Assembly (NCBI GenBank): GCA_030847615.1
Contig: JAUMIR010000001.1
Coordinates: 290,992,187 to 291,056,186, forward strand
From: Gambelia wislizenii
Lineage: Eukaryota > Chordata > Lepidosauria > Squamata > Crotaphytidae
Length of the DNA stretch: 64,000 nt
Reading direction: 5' to 3'
Made by a program: the position numbers and the translations under genes. The stretch's first letter is position 1. The number at the start of each line of letters is the position of its first letter. Below are positions 9,261-21,345 of this stretch, one piece after another. The notes under the pieces were generated by a model. The model ran no database searches, was not told the DNA's origin, and saw only the letters and a program-made list of their open reading frames with translations.

Positions 9261-11945
9261 GTATGTGGTGTCAACCTTGCCTAGAGAAGGATGCAAAGGC
9301 TGAAACAATCATGGATTTTACTGATCAATTGTGCTTTAGAAATTATTGACAGTTTTGCACAGGTTCTTGAAAACGTTATTTATAATGAAATCAACTGAAA
9401 CTATTTTTGCTATAAGTTCTATAATAAGGTGCATAAAGAAAAAGAAAAAAAATCCTTAAATTCATCCTAGTAGCTGTTCCCCTCCCCACTTGAACAGGTT
9501 TATTTTAGTAAGAAATTTTTTATCAAGTATTATGACGCAAAAAAAAAAAAAACTGAAAGAAAAAAATTTCTGGCCATGCACAGATTGCAATGGAGACATG
9601 GACACGTGCATGACTGAATTCGTCTCTTGGTTTTTTTTAATTTTGTTTTAATTTTTTTTTTTAATTGTATAAGGTTTATTTTTTGAAATTTAAACTAGTA
9701 AACATCCATGCCGATGCTCTGTGCTTGCTGTGTGAGTGTCGCTATAGTGCAGTGTTGCAGTTGTTGTGTCTGTTTCCATAGCTTTCTGGGTTTGTTTGTT
9801 TTTTCTTTTAAGGTAGTGTGAAGTGTCTTATCCTTTTTCTATCGATTCCAATTTGCCTTAACTCTTTTAATGCTGTAGCTGTTTCAGTACTTAGTCCAAA
9901 CTAATGGTGTAGAATGCTTCTGACCAAATGAGCTGGTCTGTTATGCCTTGTAAAACAGCAGGATAGGGCTTCTAAGAGGTAGTCAATTAAAATTGCTGAA
10001 AAATCTGGCTTTTTAAAAATGTGTAGTAGGTGTTTTTAATGATTTTGTTTTTCCTCACATAATAATGTACGGTTGTGAAATGCAAGATTGTTGGGGTGGG
10101 GGGGTTAGGGCAGGGAAATGTTTTGTGTGAAACACATTTTTCTGATGGGAAATTTTAATAGGATAAATTGTTTGTAAGGCCTTATGCCGAATTAGTTTTT
10201 CCTCTGCTAGTTAGGAACTCTGCTGTATGATGCAATGTAAAAAAAGAAAAGAAAAAAAAAAGAAAATCTTTTTGCCTTTTTCCAGAAGCTAATTGTTGTT
10301 ATAGTTTTAGGGTGCAGGGAATTGGGGGGGAGGGGGGAAATCTGCAGAATGTCCTTCCTTTCTGTCCTTCATTTCTAGTAATGAATAGTGCTTTAGAATG
10401 ATGCTGTACTGAGACCTAGCAGATAGAAGCATTTGCTTTACAGCAAAGGCAAAAGCTAAAAGACCTTTTTTTCCCACAACATAAGCTGAGATGTAAGTAG
10501 AAAACCTACTAGATTGGGTACTAGCTCTCTATATTAGGTAAATAAAGACTTGGCACTTTTTAAAGGTAACTTTACCAAAGAACAAAGAGCCAGTAACCAA
10601 TAATTCTGATTTGTCTCAGCAGTTACGTCTTCTGTAATCTTTATTATTATTGTTGTTGTTGTTATTATTATTATTATTTTGCCGGACCAGTTTGCGGTTA
10701 GAAGAATGTGCCTTTTTTTGTACATTTGCATTTAGGTTTTATAATTTTTAATTGATGTATGGACACAAACAAACAAACAAAAAAAGCATGAAGGAAGACT
10801 TGGATCCAAGCAGTGCCACGCTTTACATCATCACTACAAGTGTTAAGTGTAAAGAAGAAAAAAATAAAACAATTTTGAAACTATGAAATTCCTGATTTCA
10901 CAAATACACTGTTATTTGTACTTTTTACATATTAGATAAACTCACTGCTATTAAAGCTCGTTTTATTATGATCGCATGTGTATTAAATCAAATGGTAAAT
11001 TAAGTTGTCTTCCAAAACTGTGTACTTGTCTGGTCAGCTGTGTATGATCAGTTATCTACCTCAAGCCTTATTTCCTTTTGTAATGGGACAGGTTGCTGGC
11101 CCTCCCTGTTACCACAGACCAAATCATCCTAGCTCAGGAGCTAGGCCTAAGCAATTCTTTCTTTTCACTTTTTTTTTTTTTTTTTAGTTTTTAAATTTTA
11201 TGTATTCAAGTACAGATGTCAGTGACATTTCATAGTTTCAAAAGTCAATGCTGCTCTGAGAAGTGTAGATTCTAGTAAATTACATAGTCATAAGAAATGT
11301 GTTTTGTTTCTTTTTGTTATTTTGTTTTTTAAAGAAAAAAGTTGTGGTATTATTGGTTCTATGCTCCCTGGAATTGACTGCTTTGTCAAAGTTCAGACTT
11401 CTTGCAACTGATTCCCTAAAGCTGGTGTGTTTCCAGACCTAGAGGAGAGAGAGGGGTGTTATTTGCTACTTGATGTTTTCATTCAATTAGCTAAGCTTTT
11501 AAGTTAGAGGAAGGGAATAAATGCTGCTAGAAAAGTCTGAACTAAGTGCCATACTCATTATCTGGGTAAGATTTGCAAAATGTAACCTCTGTACATAAAG
11601 AAATAATCAGTTACTTAAACATCACATAGTAGACAGCCATTAAATTATAAAAAAAAAATAATTTATGAAGAAAGACCTTTTGTACAGATTGAAAAAAAAG
11701 ATTTTCATAGAGATATCTATATGATCAAGAGAGTTAATTTTTTATTTTTGTTTTACTAGTGCCACAAACTTGCCAGTGGTAACTTATTTGTCCGGTTCAA
11801 GATAACTCTGTCATTTTGTTTCCTAGGACTTGTTGTTAAATGCCAAAAGACATTTTTGAACTGTAAATTTGATTAGATTGTTAGCTTTTTTCTGTTTTAT
11901 TTCTTTTGAAAACTTTTGAATAAAAAAGATGAAAAAATGAAACTT
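9261..11945 (+). other. RBMS1: RBMS1 3'UTR exon with alternative poly(A) signals
   Basis: It begins after the acceptor at 9259-9260. The early part (GGATGCAAAGGCTGAAACAA, near 9289, and the stretch to about 9430) reads like the conserved RBMS1 3'UTR as I remember it. Candidate AATAAA signals lie at 10541, 10863 and 11919; the last is followed by an A/G-rich stretch. The region has U-rich and AU-rich tracts but no open frame of note and no obvious dispersed repeat, unlike the sequence on either side. Which signal is used cannot be told from sequence. Confidence 0.65.
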
Positions 11946-12960
11946 GATTCTTTCTCCTGTTCTCACACACACACATACACATATGTGTACACACACAGTT
12001 GGTAGAATCAGGCAGCATATAGATGAATTCTAGCATTCTCAGAGGATTGGGAAAATATATTACTTTGATTAGAGTTCTTGTGCTGTACTGATATTAACTT
12101 TCTCAAAACTGTGCTGTGTTCTTTTCAAGGGAAATAACACTTGAGTGTAACAGAAGAAAATGGCCAGCTGATATAATTGAAACAAGCAGTGTTTCTGGTT
12201 GTTTAGCATCCAGTCCTGCCAGGCCCACTGGTATCTTGAAGATATGGCCCTAGTGACCTGAACATAGTTGGTTTTCCAGAAGCAACTTGTCTGCCAGAGC
12301 AAAGACAGCTTGCTCTCTGTATTTTAATACCAGTAAAAGAAAATCCCATTAAGGATGCAGGGGTCAAATGTAGGAGGAGCTCTTTTACCGCTTCCTGACT
12401 GCTGCAACTTTATCCATTGCCTTCAGTACACTGGGAGAGCTGGCCAGCCTGCTTCTTCCTTGACTGGATTCCTGAGTGACTAATATTTGCATGAAGAATA
12501 TGGATCATCTTGTCCTGCATGCATATTTGGAGAGTGTAGTCCACAAAGCAAACCCTGGCAGGCATTCACCACCTGCTTCTGAGCTACAAAGTGGAAGGGG
12601 AAAGTGTTTTTAATTTTCAGAAAGAAAAACAAGATATTTCTATCGATCTATCCCTCTCTCTTTCTGTTCTTGCTCCCTATCTTATAGGTGGGGGGAGGTC
12701 TGGGTATGGGTGGATCAAAAGCTCTCTTCTGCTCTTAAAAGTCTGTATAAAAAACATAGATTTTAATTCCTTGTGAGCAATCTACTTAACAGTGTCCTTT
12801 TACTACATCTATGCCTAATTTGGCAGTCTGAAAGGTGAGTGTAGGAGAGACCAGGAGTAAATTCCATTTGGCTGCCCTAAGATAAGATAACTTGTTCAGC
12901 TGGGCTTGCCTTGGAAAAATGTGAGGGAAACTCATGGAACCCAAATATTGTAGGTGCTGT
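11946..12960. other. Intergenic, no gene seen
   Basis: It holds a short CA repeat at about 11966-11998. No exon, long frame or recognised repeat was found. Confidence 0.5.
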
Positions 12961-12984
12961 GCTACCTACAATAATATAATAATA

Positions 12985-13480
12985 ATATAATAAATTATTT
13001 ATTTATAGCTTGCCCAATCACAAGGAATCCGGGCGGGTTACAACAATAAAAACACACGAGAACACAATAAAATTCAAAATTAGTCCCTTCCCAACCCCCC
13101 ACAACTCTATATTAAAATAACATTTAAATACACACAATTTAAAAACAAGAATACAAAAGTTTAAAAAGGGAGATAATTGGTGGACAGAGTACATAGATCA
13201 CCTTGTGCGGGGAGAGGAGTTAAGTTGGGAACGCCTTCCAGAAGAGAACCATCTTAAGAGCCTTTTTAAAGGCTGTAAGAGTAGAGATGTGACGGATCTC
13301 CTCCAGCAGGTCATTCTACAGTTTTGGAGCAGCAATGGAGAAGGCCCTCTGGCTCACCAATGTTCATCTAGATTTTTTTTTGGCTGAAGTAGGTTCTTCC
13401 CTGAGGACCTTAGTGTGCGGGACGGACAATACGGAAGAAGGTTTCACTGGCAGCTTCCCCTTGTCAGAAGATAACTCTTT
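12985..13480 (-). mobile_element. L2-type LINE 3' end fragment
   Basis: On the + strand it starts with TTATTTATAGCTTGCCCAATCA and a run of AATACAA-like tail, then a block with GCAGGTCATTCTACAG and GGAGAAGGCCCTCTGGC. The same wording recurs at 61500-61560 and, more loosely, at 48740 and 52520, which marks a shared 3'UTR. Antisense, 5'-truncated. Confidence 0.55.
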
Positions 13481-13639
13481 ACGAGAATGTTTTGAGAACA
13501 CCAGTCCCCCACCTGCAATAGGTCCAAGAAAAAAAAGTATAAGAAAAGCAAATCGTGTAGGGCAGGAGTGGTGTTGCTTGGTACCTACACCTGCGTGCAT
13601 GGATGTAATGGCTGCATATAACTGGGATTTGTCACATAA

Positions 13640-14183
13640 TCTTTAAACAAGGTATTAGCAGACATTTGGGAACACCTAGCTAGACTGAGAACAGTTTAAC
13701 TTTTTTTCCTGTATTCCTTTCCCAGCTTCACATTCCAAGGCATTGCAGTGGCAAACTGCTTTCTAAGAAATCCTTTGCTAAACATAGCAGACTTAAATCA
13801 ATTCTTGCAGCAATAAAGCCTAGCTGTTCTTTTAGGATTTTACCACCTGCAACATCAAAAGGAAAACTGCCTCCTGGGGTTGCAGTCCTAGAACAAGTAC
13901 TTTGTTGGTAAAGTATTTCCTTCTGCATCGCTGTTCTAATGACTTCCCAAACCAAGTTTTGCATTACCTTTCCCACGAGACCTTGAACTCCAGTTCAGCA
14001 CAATAAGAAGGGTTTTTACAGTTATTCCTTATTGTTTTGTTTTTTACAATGAATTCCACCCTAACTTGGTCAGATCACTGCAAATATTTGAATTGAGCTG
14101 TAGAGTAAATACATCTAGAGGAGAATTCAGTGGGTGTTTTTTATAGATTTCCTCAACCGAAAACATTTGGTAAATGTAGAATG
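13640..14183. other. Intergenic, no gene seen
   Basis: AT-rich sequence with no recognised repeat or exon. Confidence 0.45.
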
Positions 14184-14191
14184 CTCTGGTA

Positions 14192-14580
14192 CAGAGATTC
14201 TTAACCTTTTCTTTACCAGGAACACCCTTTAGATATATTTTGTTGCCATATACCCCCAAGACGTAACTCAAGTTTTAAAACCATAATAATAATAATAATA
14301 ATAATAATACAGTTACACCATCCATTAAACCTTCCCCTCAGAGGCACTGGAGGGGGAAGGAAGACTTTTCTCCTCCTTCTTCCTGCAAGTTTGTGGTTGG
14401 AGCAGATTGAATGACAATGTGCAGGCCAAGTCAGCAAGCCAGCCTTTGCCTTGGATCCTGTCACATGGCCATTCTACTCCAGGGAGGAGTTGGGCTAAGC
14501 AGCCTTCAAGCCTTCGTGGACCCCCTGTGAGGACATTGTGGCCCCCTTGGGTTTCAGAGACCACAGGTTAAGAACCACAG
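14192..14580. mobile_element. Non-autonomous hAT element with 8-bp target duplication
   Basis: The ends are imperfect inverted repeats: CAGAGATTCTTAACCT at the left and AGGTTAAGAACCACAG at the right. Exact 8-bp duplications CTCTGGTA flank it at 14184-14191 and 14581-14588. The interior (389 bp total) has no transposase and includes an (ATA)n microsatellite near 14283. A second, interrupted copy lies at 54845-55868. Confidence 0.88.
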
Positions 14581-14695
14581 CTCTGGTAAAAACTAATATA
14601 GAACTATATGCTTTCAGGTTATGGTTGTGCAATATCACTGATAGCGTCCATTGGAAATTCCAGACTTCATATCTTTAGTTGGCATTGCTGAGTAC

Positions 14696-14862
14696 CCAGC
14701 TTGTGGAGGGCAATTAGCTAACACACATTGGAAACTGTTTAATGCAGTGTAGATGTGTAAATAGCTATCGCTTAAAACAATTTGTAAGCTGCTCTGATAG
14801 CCTTGTGGCTAAAGAGCGGGGTATAAATAACTAACTAAATAAAAATAAAATAAATACCTGCA
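14696..14862 (+). mobile_element. tRNA-derived SINE, 3' part only
   Basis: The sequence from GAGTACCCAGCTTGTGGAGG to GCGGGGTATAAATAA matches 42758-42905 closely. The tRNA-like promoter half is missing. The tail is an AAT/AAAT-rich run. Confidence 0.7.
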
Positions 14863-15035
14863 GCATCTTGGTGCTGACTAAAGCTAGTCTCACCAGTGGT
14901 AGAGTGGGCAAGTCAGCCATTGAGCTTAGCTCTGATTTGCGCTGTTGAGAGCTTCTCTTAAAAAAAAAAAAACCTTTCACAAAGGCAATAAATACATCAA
15001 GTGTGTAGTAGATGCTGACAATATAACATATTAAC

Positions 15036-15176
15036 ATAGACTGGGGTGGCCAATTGGTGCTCCAGGTGTTGTTGGGATAGAATTCTCATGATCGCTCCCA
15101 TTTGTATTGCTGGCTAGAGCTATTGGAAACTGGTCAAACAATATTCAAAGGACCATAGTTGCCTGTCCCTGATGTA
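15036..15176. mobile_element. Palindromic MITE, old copy
   Basis: It opens GGTGCTCCAGGTGTTGTTGG and continues with a degraded AACTCCCAT-type block, closing with an inverted counterpart near 15150-15170. This is a very common amniote palindromic, probably hAT-derived repeat type. The copy is diverged, so exact ends are uncertain. Confidence 0.45.
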
Positions 15177-15577
15177 AATAATCACCATCTAGACATATGT
15201 GCTTGGAAGAGGTCCTTGCTGAATGCAATGGGAATATAACCAAAATAAACACAGGTTAGCACTATGCATCTCATTTCCTCAATTTCCACTACCACAGCAA
15301 GCTTTTAGATACATACTTGTTATGCTTTTGAAAGATTTTGGGCTTGGACCCTGGTATCTTTTTATGCAGGTTGTTCACACATCAGCATAGCTGGTGTTCT
15401 AGCTTCGTGTTTTGTTTTCTTGGATAGTGCATTTAAAGAGGTGTTGATTTTTTTATCCATACATGGGATTAGAAATTGTTTTAATATTTCTGTTCTTAGA
15501 ATCCAAGCTTACAGAAAACAAAGTGTAACTGTGCACTGCTATGCTTCTGAATGGATTGTTCTCCTCCTGTCTTCTTA
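15177..15577. other. Intergenic, no gene seen
   Basis: No recognised repeat or coding signal. Confidence 0.4.
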
Positions 15578-15585
15578 AGCTACAG

Positions 15586-15771
15586 CAGCCTTTCTCAAAT
15601 TTTTTACCCTGGAGGAACCCTTGAAATAATTTTTAGGTCTCAGGGAATACCTGCCTAAAAAATATTATATCTACAGCTAGAAAAATGTTTAAACATCATA
15701 TCTCTCATGGAACCCCTAGTGGCCCCTCAGGGAACCCTAGGGTTCCAGGGAACGCTCTTTGAGAAGTGCTG
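15586..15771. mobile_element. Short hAT-like MITE with 8-bp target duplication
   Basis: It starts CAGCCTTTCTCAAA and ends TTTGAGAAGTGCTG, a 14-bp inverted repeat with two mismatches. Flanking duplications AGCTACAG lie at 15578-15585 and 15772-15779. At 186 bp it has no coding capacity. Confidence 0.85.
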
Positions 15772-15799
15772 AGCTACAGGATGCATGTTCAGCACACAG

Positions 15800-16335
15800 A
15801 TTGGCCTCTGCCAATCCTCGGAGGAGATGCATGGTAGTGGTAGGGGTCTCCCTGCTGAGGGGTACAGAATCAGTAGTTTGTGGGCCTGATAAGATGACTT
15901 GAGAGGTGTGATGTCTCCCTGCAGTGAAAATCCACGGTGTAACAGAGAGGCTGACAAGACTTGTCAAGCCCACTGACCATTGTTCCATCCATCCTTTTGG
16001 TCCATGTGGGAACCAATGATACTGCAAGGCATAGCCTTCATAATATCAAAAGGGATTAGGAAGCCCTGAGTAGGAAGCTGAAGGACCTGGATGCACAAAT
16101 AGTCATTTCATCTGTTCTTCCAGTGAAAGGACATGGCCCAGGAAGGGAGAGAAAGATAGTGGTGGTGAACAACTGGCTGTGCAGATAGTGCCGCCGGGAA
16201 TGGTTTGGCTTCCTGGATCATGGGATGCAGTTTCAGGGAGGTGGACTTCTAGCAAGGGATGGGTTGCACCTCACAGCAGTTGGCAGGAATGTTTCTGCTA
16301 AGAGTCTGAAAGATCTGATCAGGAGGGCTTTAAAC
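15800..16335 (+). pseudogene. CR1 ORF1 with SGNH-hydrolase (esterase) domain, broken
   Basis: Reading through frame breaks, the segment contains an LLRGTE-like start block near 15848, HVGTNDTA at about 16003-16026, FGFLDHG near 16210 and DGLHL at 16258-16272. These correspond to the blocks of an SGNH esterase, including the GxND box and the C-terminal DxxH catalytic pair. Such an esterase domain is known in ORF1 of CR1-type LINEs. The copy has several stops. It lies directly upstream of the CR1 ORF2 remains. Confidence 0.7.
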
Positions 16336-16339
16336 TGAG

Positions 16340-18700
16340 TTGTGTGGGGGAGGCAGTATTCTTGAGGGCAGGGGTTCATCAAAGGCTAGAGATAATAGCC
16401 CAAATGTTATACAGAGAACAAGGCAAATAGTACAAGAACCCAACAGTGGGAGGAATAAAACCTTTAAAAGGCAGATAGAGGGAATGGCCCATGGTCTTAG
16501 ATGTCTCTATACTAATGCACAAAGCATGGGAAATAAACATGATGAACTTGAACTCTTAGCACAGGAAAACAAATATGATATAATAGATGTTGCTGAAACC
16601 TGGTTGGATGAATGTCAAAGTTGGAATGTAGTAATAGAGGGGTATAACCTATTTCAGAGAAATAGACCAAACAAGAAGGGTGGTGGAGTAGCATTATATG
16701 TTAAGTATATGTACACCTGTGAAGAGATCCATTACTTAAATCCTGGGACCCAGGTTGAGAGCATCTGGGTAAAAATCAAGGGGGAGAGAAATAGCAGGGA
16801 TGTATGTCGTTGTGGGAATCTACTACAGACCTCCAAGCCAAACTGAGGACTTGGATGATGCCTTCCTGGAACAGAAGACCACACATACAGAAAGGAGATA
16901 GGTAGTAGTAATGGGGGATTTCAACTGGGATTTGTTGGGAGTCCAACTCTACCAAAAATTTAAGGTCCAACAAACTCTTCACTTGCCTAGCAGACAATTT
17001 CATTGTCCAGAAGGTGGAAGAGGTAACAAGGGAATCATCTATTCTAGATCTGATCCTAACAAACAGAGATGATATGGTTAATGGGGTAGAAGTGGCAGGA
17101 TTCTTAAGGGGGAGTGACTATGTTCTCCTGGAGTTTGTTATACAAAGGAGAGGGGAAGCCAAGCATAGTCAGATATGCATTCTAGACTTTAAGAAAGCTG
17201 ATTTCAGAAAACTTAGGGAATTACTGGGGTGATCCCATGGTCAAGAATACTTAAAGAGAAGGGAGTTCAGGAGGGATGGGAGTTTTTTAAAAGTGAGATA
17301 TTGAAGGCAAAACTTCAAACAGTTCTAATGAGGAGGAAAAATGAGAGGTGTCTAAAGAAACCAGGATAGATGTCGAAAGAATCAACTGAGCTAAGACTTA
17401 AAAGGGACATGTACAAGAAATGGAAAAGGGGAGAAATCACCAAAGAATTCAAACAAATAGCCAGTTCATGTAGGGGGAAAGTCAGAAAAGCTAAAGCACA
17501 GAGGGAGGTCAGGCTTTCTAGAGAGGTTAAAAACAATAAAAGGGCTTTTTTTGTTATGTCTGTAGCAAAAGGAAGTACAAGGAAATGGTAGGGCCATTGC
17601 ATGGAGAAAATATGGTGAAATGCTAATAGGGGACAGAAGAAAGGCAGAATACTCAATGCCTTCTTTGCCTCAGTCTTCTCCCAAAAGGAGACCACTGCTC
17701 AACCTAGGGAAAATGGAGCAGATGATGCAGCAGGGGAAATGCAGCACAGAACAGGTAAAGAGGTAGTTCAGGAATACCTGGCCAGTATAAATGAGTTCAA
17801 GTCTCCAGGGCCAGATAAACTACATCCAAGGGTACTAAAAGAACTGGCAGAGGTAATCTCAGAACCACTGTCAATAATTTTTCAGAAATCCTGGAGAACA
17901 GGAGAGGTCCCAGCAGATGAGGAGAGCAAATGTTGCCACCATCTTTTTTTTTTTATAAAGGGTGGGGAGAAGACTCAAATAATTACTGCCCGGTCAGCCT
18001 GACATCAATACTAGGAAATATTCTAGAGCAGATCATTAAACAGACCATCTGTAAGCACTTAGAAATGAATGTCATGATCATTAAAAGTCAACATGGGTTT
18101 CTCAAAACAAGTCATGCCAGAGTAATCCTATCTCTTTCTTTCATAGAGTTACAAACTTGGTAGATGAAGGGAATGCTGTGGATGTAGTGTATCTTGATTT
18201 CAGTAAGGCTTCTGACAAGGTGCCCTATATCCTTTTCCTTGCACAAAGGTTAGAAACATGTGGGCTAGGCAATGCAACTGTTAGGTGGATTTGCAATTGG
18301 TTGACCAACCAAACCCAAAGGGTAGTCACCAATGGCTCCTCTTCATCCTGGAGAGAAGTGACTAGTGGGGTGCCACAGGGTTCTGTCCTGGGCCCAGTGC
18401 TATTCAACATCTTTATCAATGACTTGGATGAGGGAATAGAGGGTATGTTTATCAAGTTTGCAGATGACACCAGATTACAAGGGGTAGCTAAAACACCAGA
18501 GGACAGGATCAGAATTCAAAATAACCTTAACAAATTAGAAAGCCGGGCCAAAAATAACAAAATGAATTTCAACAGGGAGAAATGTAGGATAATACACTTG
18601 GGCAATAAAAAAATGAAATGCACAGATATAGAATGGGTGACACCTGGCTTGATGGCAGTACATATGAAAGGGATCTAGGAGTCTTAATGGACCACAAGCT
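16340..18700 (+). pseudogene. CR1 ORF2: endonuclease and reverse transcriptase, broken
   Basis: The APE endonuclease begins near 16490 with LRCLYTNAQSM, then AETWL near 16597 and GGGVALYVK near 16680, and a DLILTN block near 17048. The reverse transcriptase is clearest at 18157-18678: VYLDFSKASDKVP near 18190, [20 protein letters not shown] near 18365 and the catalytic FADD at 18457-18468. Several stops and frame changes lie between (about 16846-17014, 17232-17739 and 18002-18157). This would have been the LINE's replication enzyme. Confidence 0.85.
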
Positions 18701-19322
18701 GAATATGAGCAAGCAGTGTGATGCGGCAGCTTAAAAAGCCAATGTGATTCTAGGCTCCATCAATAGGAGTATAATGTCAAGGGCAGTAATAGTGGCACTC
18801 TATTCTGCTTTGGTCAGACCTTCCCTTGAATAGTGTGTCCAGTTCTGGACACCACAGTTCAAAAAGGATATGAACAAGCTGGAATGTGTCCAGAGAAGGG
18901 TGACCAAAATGGTAAAAGGTCTGGAAGCCATGCCCTATTAGGAGTGGCTTAGGGAGCTGGATATGTTTAGCCTGGTGAGAGAAAGTTAAGAGGTGGCATG
19001 ATAGCCATGTTTAAATATTTGAAGGGATGTCATACTGAGAATGGAGCAAGCTTGTTTTCTGCTGCTCCAGAGACTAGAACACAGAGCAATGCATTCAAAC
19101 TACAGGAAAAGAGATTCCACCTAGACATTAGGAGGACCTTCCTGACAGTAAGAGCTGTTTGGCAATGGATTACACTTGGAGTGTGGCAGAGTCTCCTTAT
19201 TTGGAGGTTTTTAAACAGGCTGAATTACCATCTGTCAGGGGTGTTTAGTTTGTGTATTCCTGCAGGGCAGGATGTTGGATTGGATGGCCCTTGTGGTCTC
19301 TTCCAACTCTATGATTCTGTGT

Positions 19323-20600
19323 AAGAATGCATCATGACAGTACTTAGGTCACAAAGTGCTAAGGGATAATCAGGTTCATCACCCATTGTTTGTATGATCA
19401 ACTACCAAGGTACAACTATAATCTTTTCCTTTCCGTTTGCTAGAATGGAATGGAATCCTTGTCTTAAAGACACATCTGAGCTGTTCTGCAAGGTCTGAAT
19501 GTCATCATGACAATGCCTTTTTCTTTTCTTTTTTTATCTGTACAAGTTGGAGCATAGATGTCTCTCCAGATGATGTTGGATTGCAACTCCCATAATCTAG
19601 CACTGGCTTTGCTACCTATGACTGCTGGAAATTGTAGTCTAGCTTCTGGATAGGTATTCCTCACCCCACATATACAAGATGTTACCTCCTAAATATTCTA
19701 AAGGAGTACATGAAGCACTCCAAATGAGAATGTCACATTATGCAGGAGACCCCTTTGCTGTTTGTTCACTGTGTGCCTTCTGGTAGATATCAATAGTACA
19801 TTAAGGGGAAGTGCTTGCCTGTTAATACATAATGGACATATCCCAATGACCATTTGTCAAGCACAGTTACTTGGCACAAGTTCACAAGAGCTGTGTTTCC
19901 CGAGATACATATCTCCAGCATTATGGGGACCACAAAACACAATGCCATACATTAGTAGCATATTCATCACTGTCCTGAATTATGGGTTTCATCCCCTAAC
20001 CCATGATGAAGAAAATATATTTTCTTTTCTCATCTTCCGTCATTCATATGGTCCAAGAAGTTTGCTCATCTTCCATCATTCATATGGTCCAAGATTTTGC
20101 AGTGTTACTGAAAAACTTGATTCAAAAGCAGGCAATTAATTATTTTAAGGCTGTATTAGAAAACGAGGGATTTTTTGTTGGGAGGATACTACCATGGCTT
20201 AAAAGGGTGTGGGGGGAAAAGAAGCTTCTCATCCGTTCCGTCAATTCCCTTCCTGGAAATATTTTTCTGATGAAATAATACACCAGTTTATCTCTGGGAA
20301 AAACAGCTCAGGACAAAAAAAGAACACAACCCAGCCTGTATTTCGGCCAGTGGATGTGAATCTCATCGCTTCCAGATGGCAATCACATGACCAGCACTAA
20401 ATGTGAGGCTGTGAGAAGGCCAGGGGGAGGGACTGTCTTCTCAGAAGGTCCTCTTCATCCTCGGGGCTTTGTGTCCCATACGCATCTTCATTTTAGTAGC
20501 AGTGCAGAATTTTCCTCTTAAGCTATTTTGAGAAAAGAGTGGGGAGAAGGGTATCCCCTTCTTTCCCAGAACAGAAATTGGTCTGAAAAGGCTCTATCCG
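19323..20600. other. Intergenic, mostly unexplained
   Basis: A diverged palindromic MITE of the type at 15036 lies at about 19540-19675, and a 36-bp tandem duplication at about 20028-20100. The stretch 20100-20640 is not recognised as repeat and ends in a CTCF-like motif. Confidence 0.45.
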
Positions 20601-20606
20601 CATCGG

Positions 20607-20619
20607 CCACTAGAGGGCA
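20607..20619 (+). promoter_or_regulatory. CTCF-like binding motif
   Basis: The bases CCACTAGAGGGCA match the CTCF core consensus at every strongly constrained position; the two following bases (AC) deviate once. It lies about 8.7 kb past the last RBMS1 poly(A) signal in a stretch with no recognised repeat. Occupancy cannot be judged from sequence. Confidence 0.5.
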
Positions 20620-20945
20620 ACTTCATTTTATTAATATACAACAGTTTGCGACTACTTCTGCATTTATATGTCTGAAAGACATGTTTAGAAGCCTGCTGTT
20701 ATAGGGGGAGAAATATTTCCACTATCTCCAGAAACTTGAGTTATTCATCTAAACTGAAAAGGAAAAGTTTGTCTTGGTGATGTAAAAGAGAATAGAACTA
20801 AATTGTTGAAAACTATTTAGCTAATCTGGAGCTTTTTTGTTTGTTTTTGTGTTTTTTTCTTTGATTTTTGAGCTTGAACCAGTCAGGCGTATGACTGTGC
20901 ATAAAACAAATGCCTGCATAACATGATGGAATGGAATATAATGTA

Positions 20946-21157
20946 GTGGGGCCTTGGTATCCACTGAGGTTTGGTTCCAGGACCCACCCACCTGCCATGG
21001 ATACCAAAATGCATGGATACTCAACTCCTATACAATGGTGTAGTAAAATGATGTCCCTTATTTAAAATGGCAAAATCAAGGTTTGCTTTTTGGAGATATA
21101 TATATATATATGGTTGAATCCGTGGATGCAGAATCCATTGATACAGAGGGCCAACAG
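20946..21157 (+). mobile_element. Tc1/mariner-type MITE (family A)
   Basis: TA dinucleotides flank it at 20944 and 21158. The left end reads GTGGGGCCTTGGTATCC and the right end GATACAGAGGGCCAACAG, which are inverted and related. The middle has GGTTTGGTTCCAGGACC and GGCAAAATCAAGGTTTGCTT, shared with the copies at 36689, 50494, 58663 and 61805. A short (AT)n run sits near 21098. Confidence 0.8.
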
Positions 21158-21165
21158 TACCAAGA

Positions 21166-21345
21166 TTTGCACTGCACAATTATTGCCACTTTAATGTCAC
21201 TTTAATTGTCATGACCCCATCCTATGGAATCCTGAGATTTGTAGTTTGATGAAGCATTAGAACCACCTAATACGTCATAATACTACAAACTTCACAGGAT
21301 AGAAATCCCATTCCATAGGATGTAGCCATGGCCATTTAAAGTGGT
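21166..21345. mobile_element. Palindromic MITE (family B)
   Basis: It has the hallmark CCTATGGAATCCTGAGATTTGTAGTTTG arm in part (near 21220) and an inverted arm with CCATAGGATGTAGCC near 21315. The same type occurs at 34885, 35618, 54600 and 58465. No coding capacity. Confidence 0.6.

Larger units (their letters stand above)
15780..19322 (+). mobile_element. CR1 LINE, long but decayed copy
   Basis: About 3.5 kb, holding ORF1 (esterase), ORF2 endonuclease and reverse transcriptase, and a 3' end with the CR1 wording GGATGGCCCTTGTGGTCTC and TCTATGATTCTGTG at about 19280-19320. CR1 lacks a poly(A) tail and ends in short octamer-like repeats, as here. Its 5' edge abuts the hAT MITE at 15586-15771, so the MITE may have landed inside an even longer CR1. 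Confidence 0.88.
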
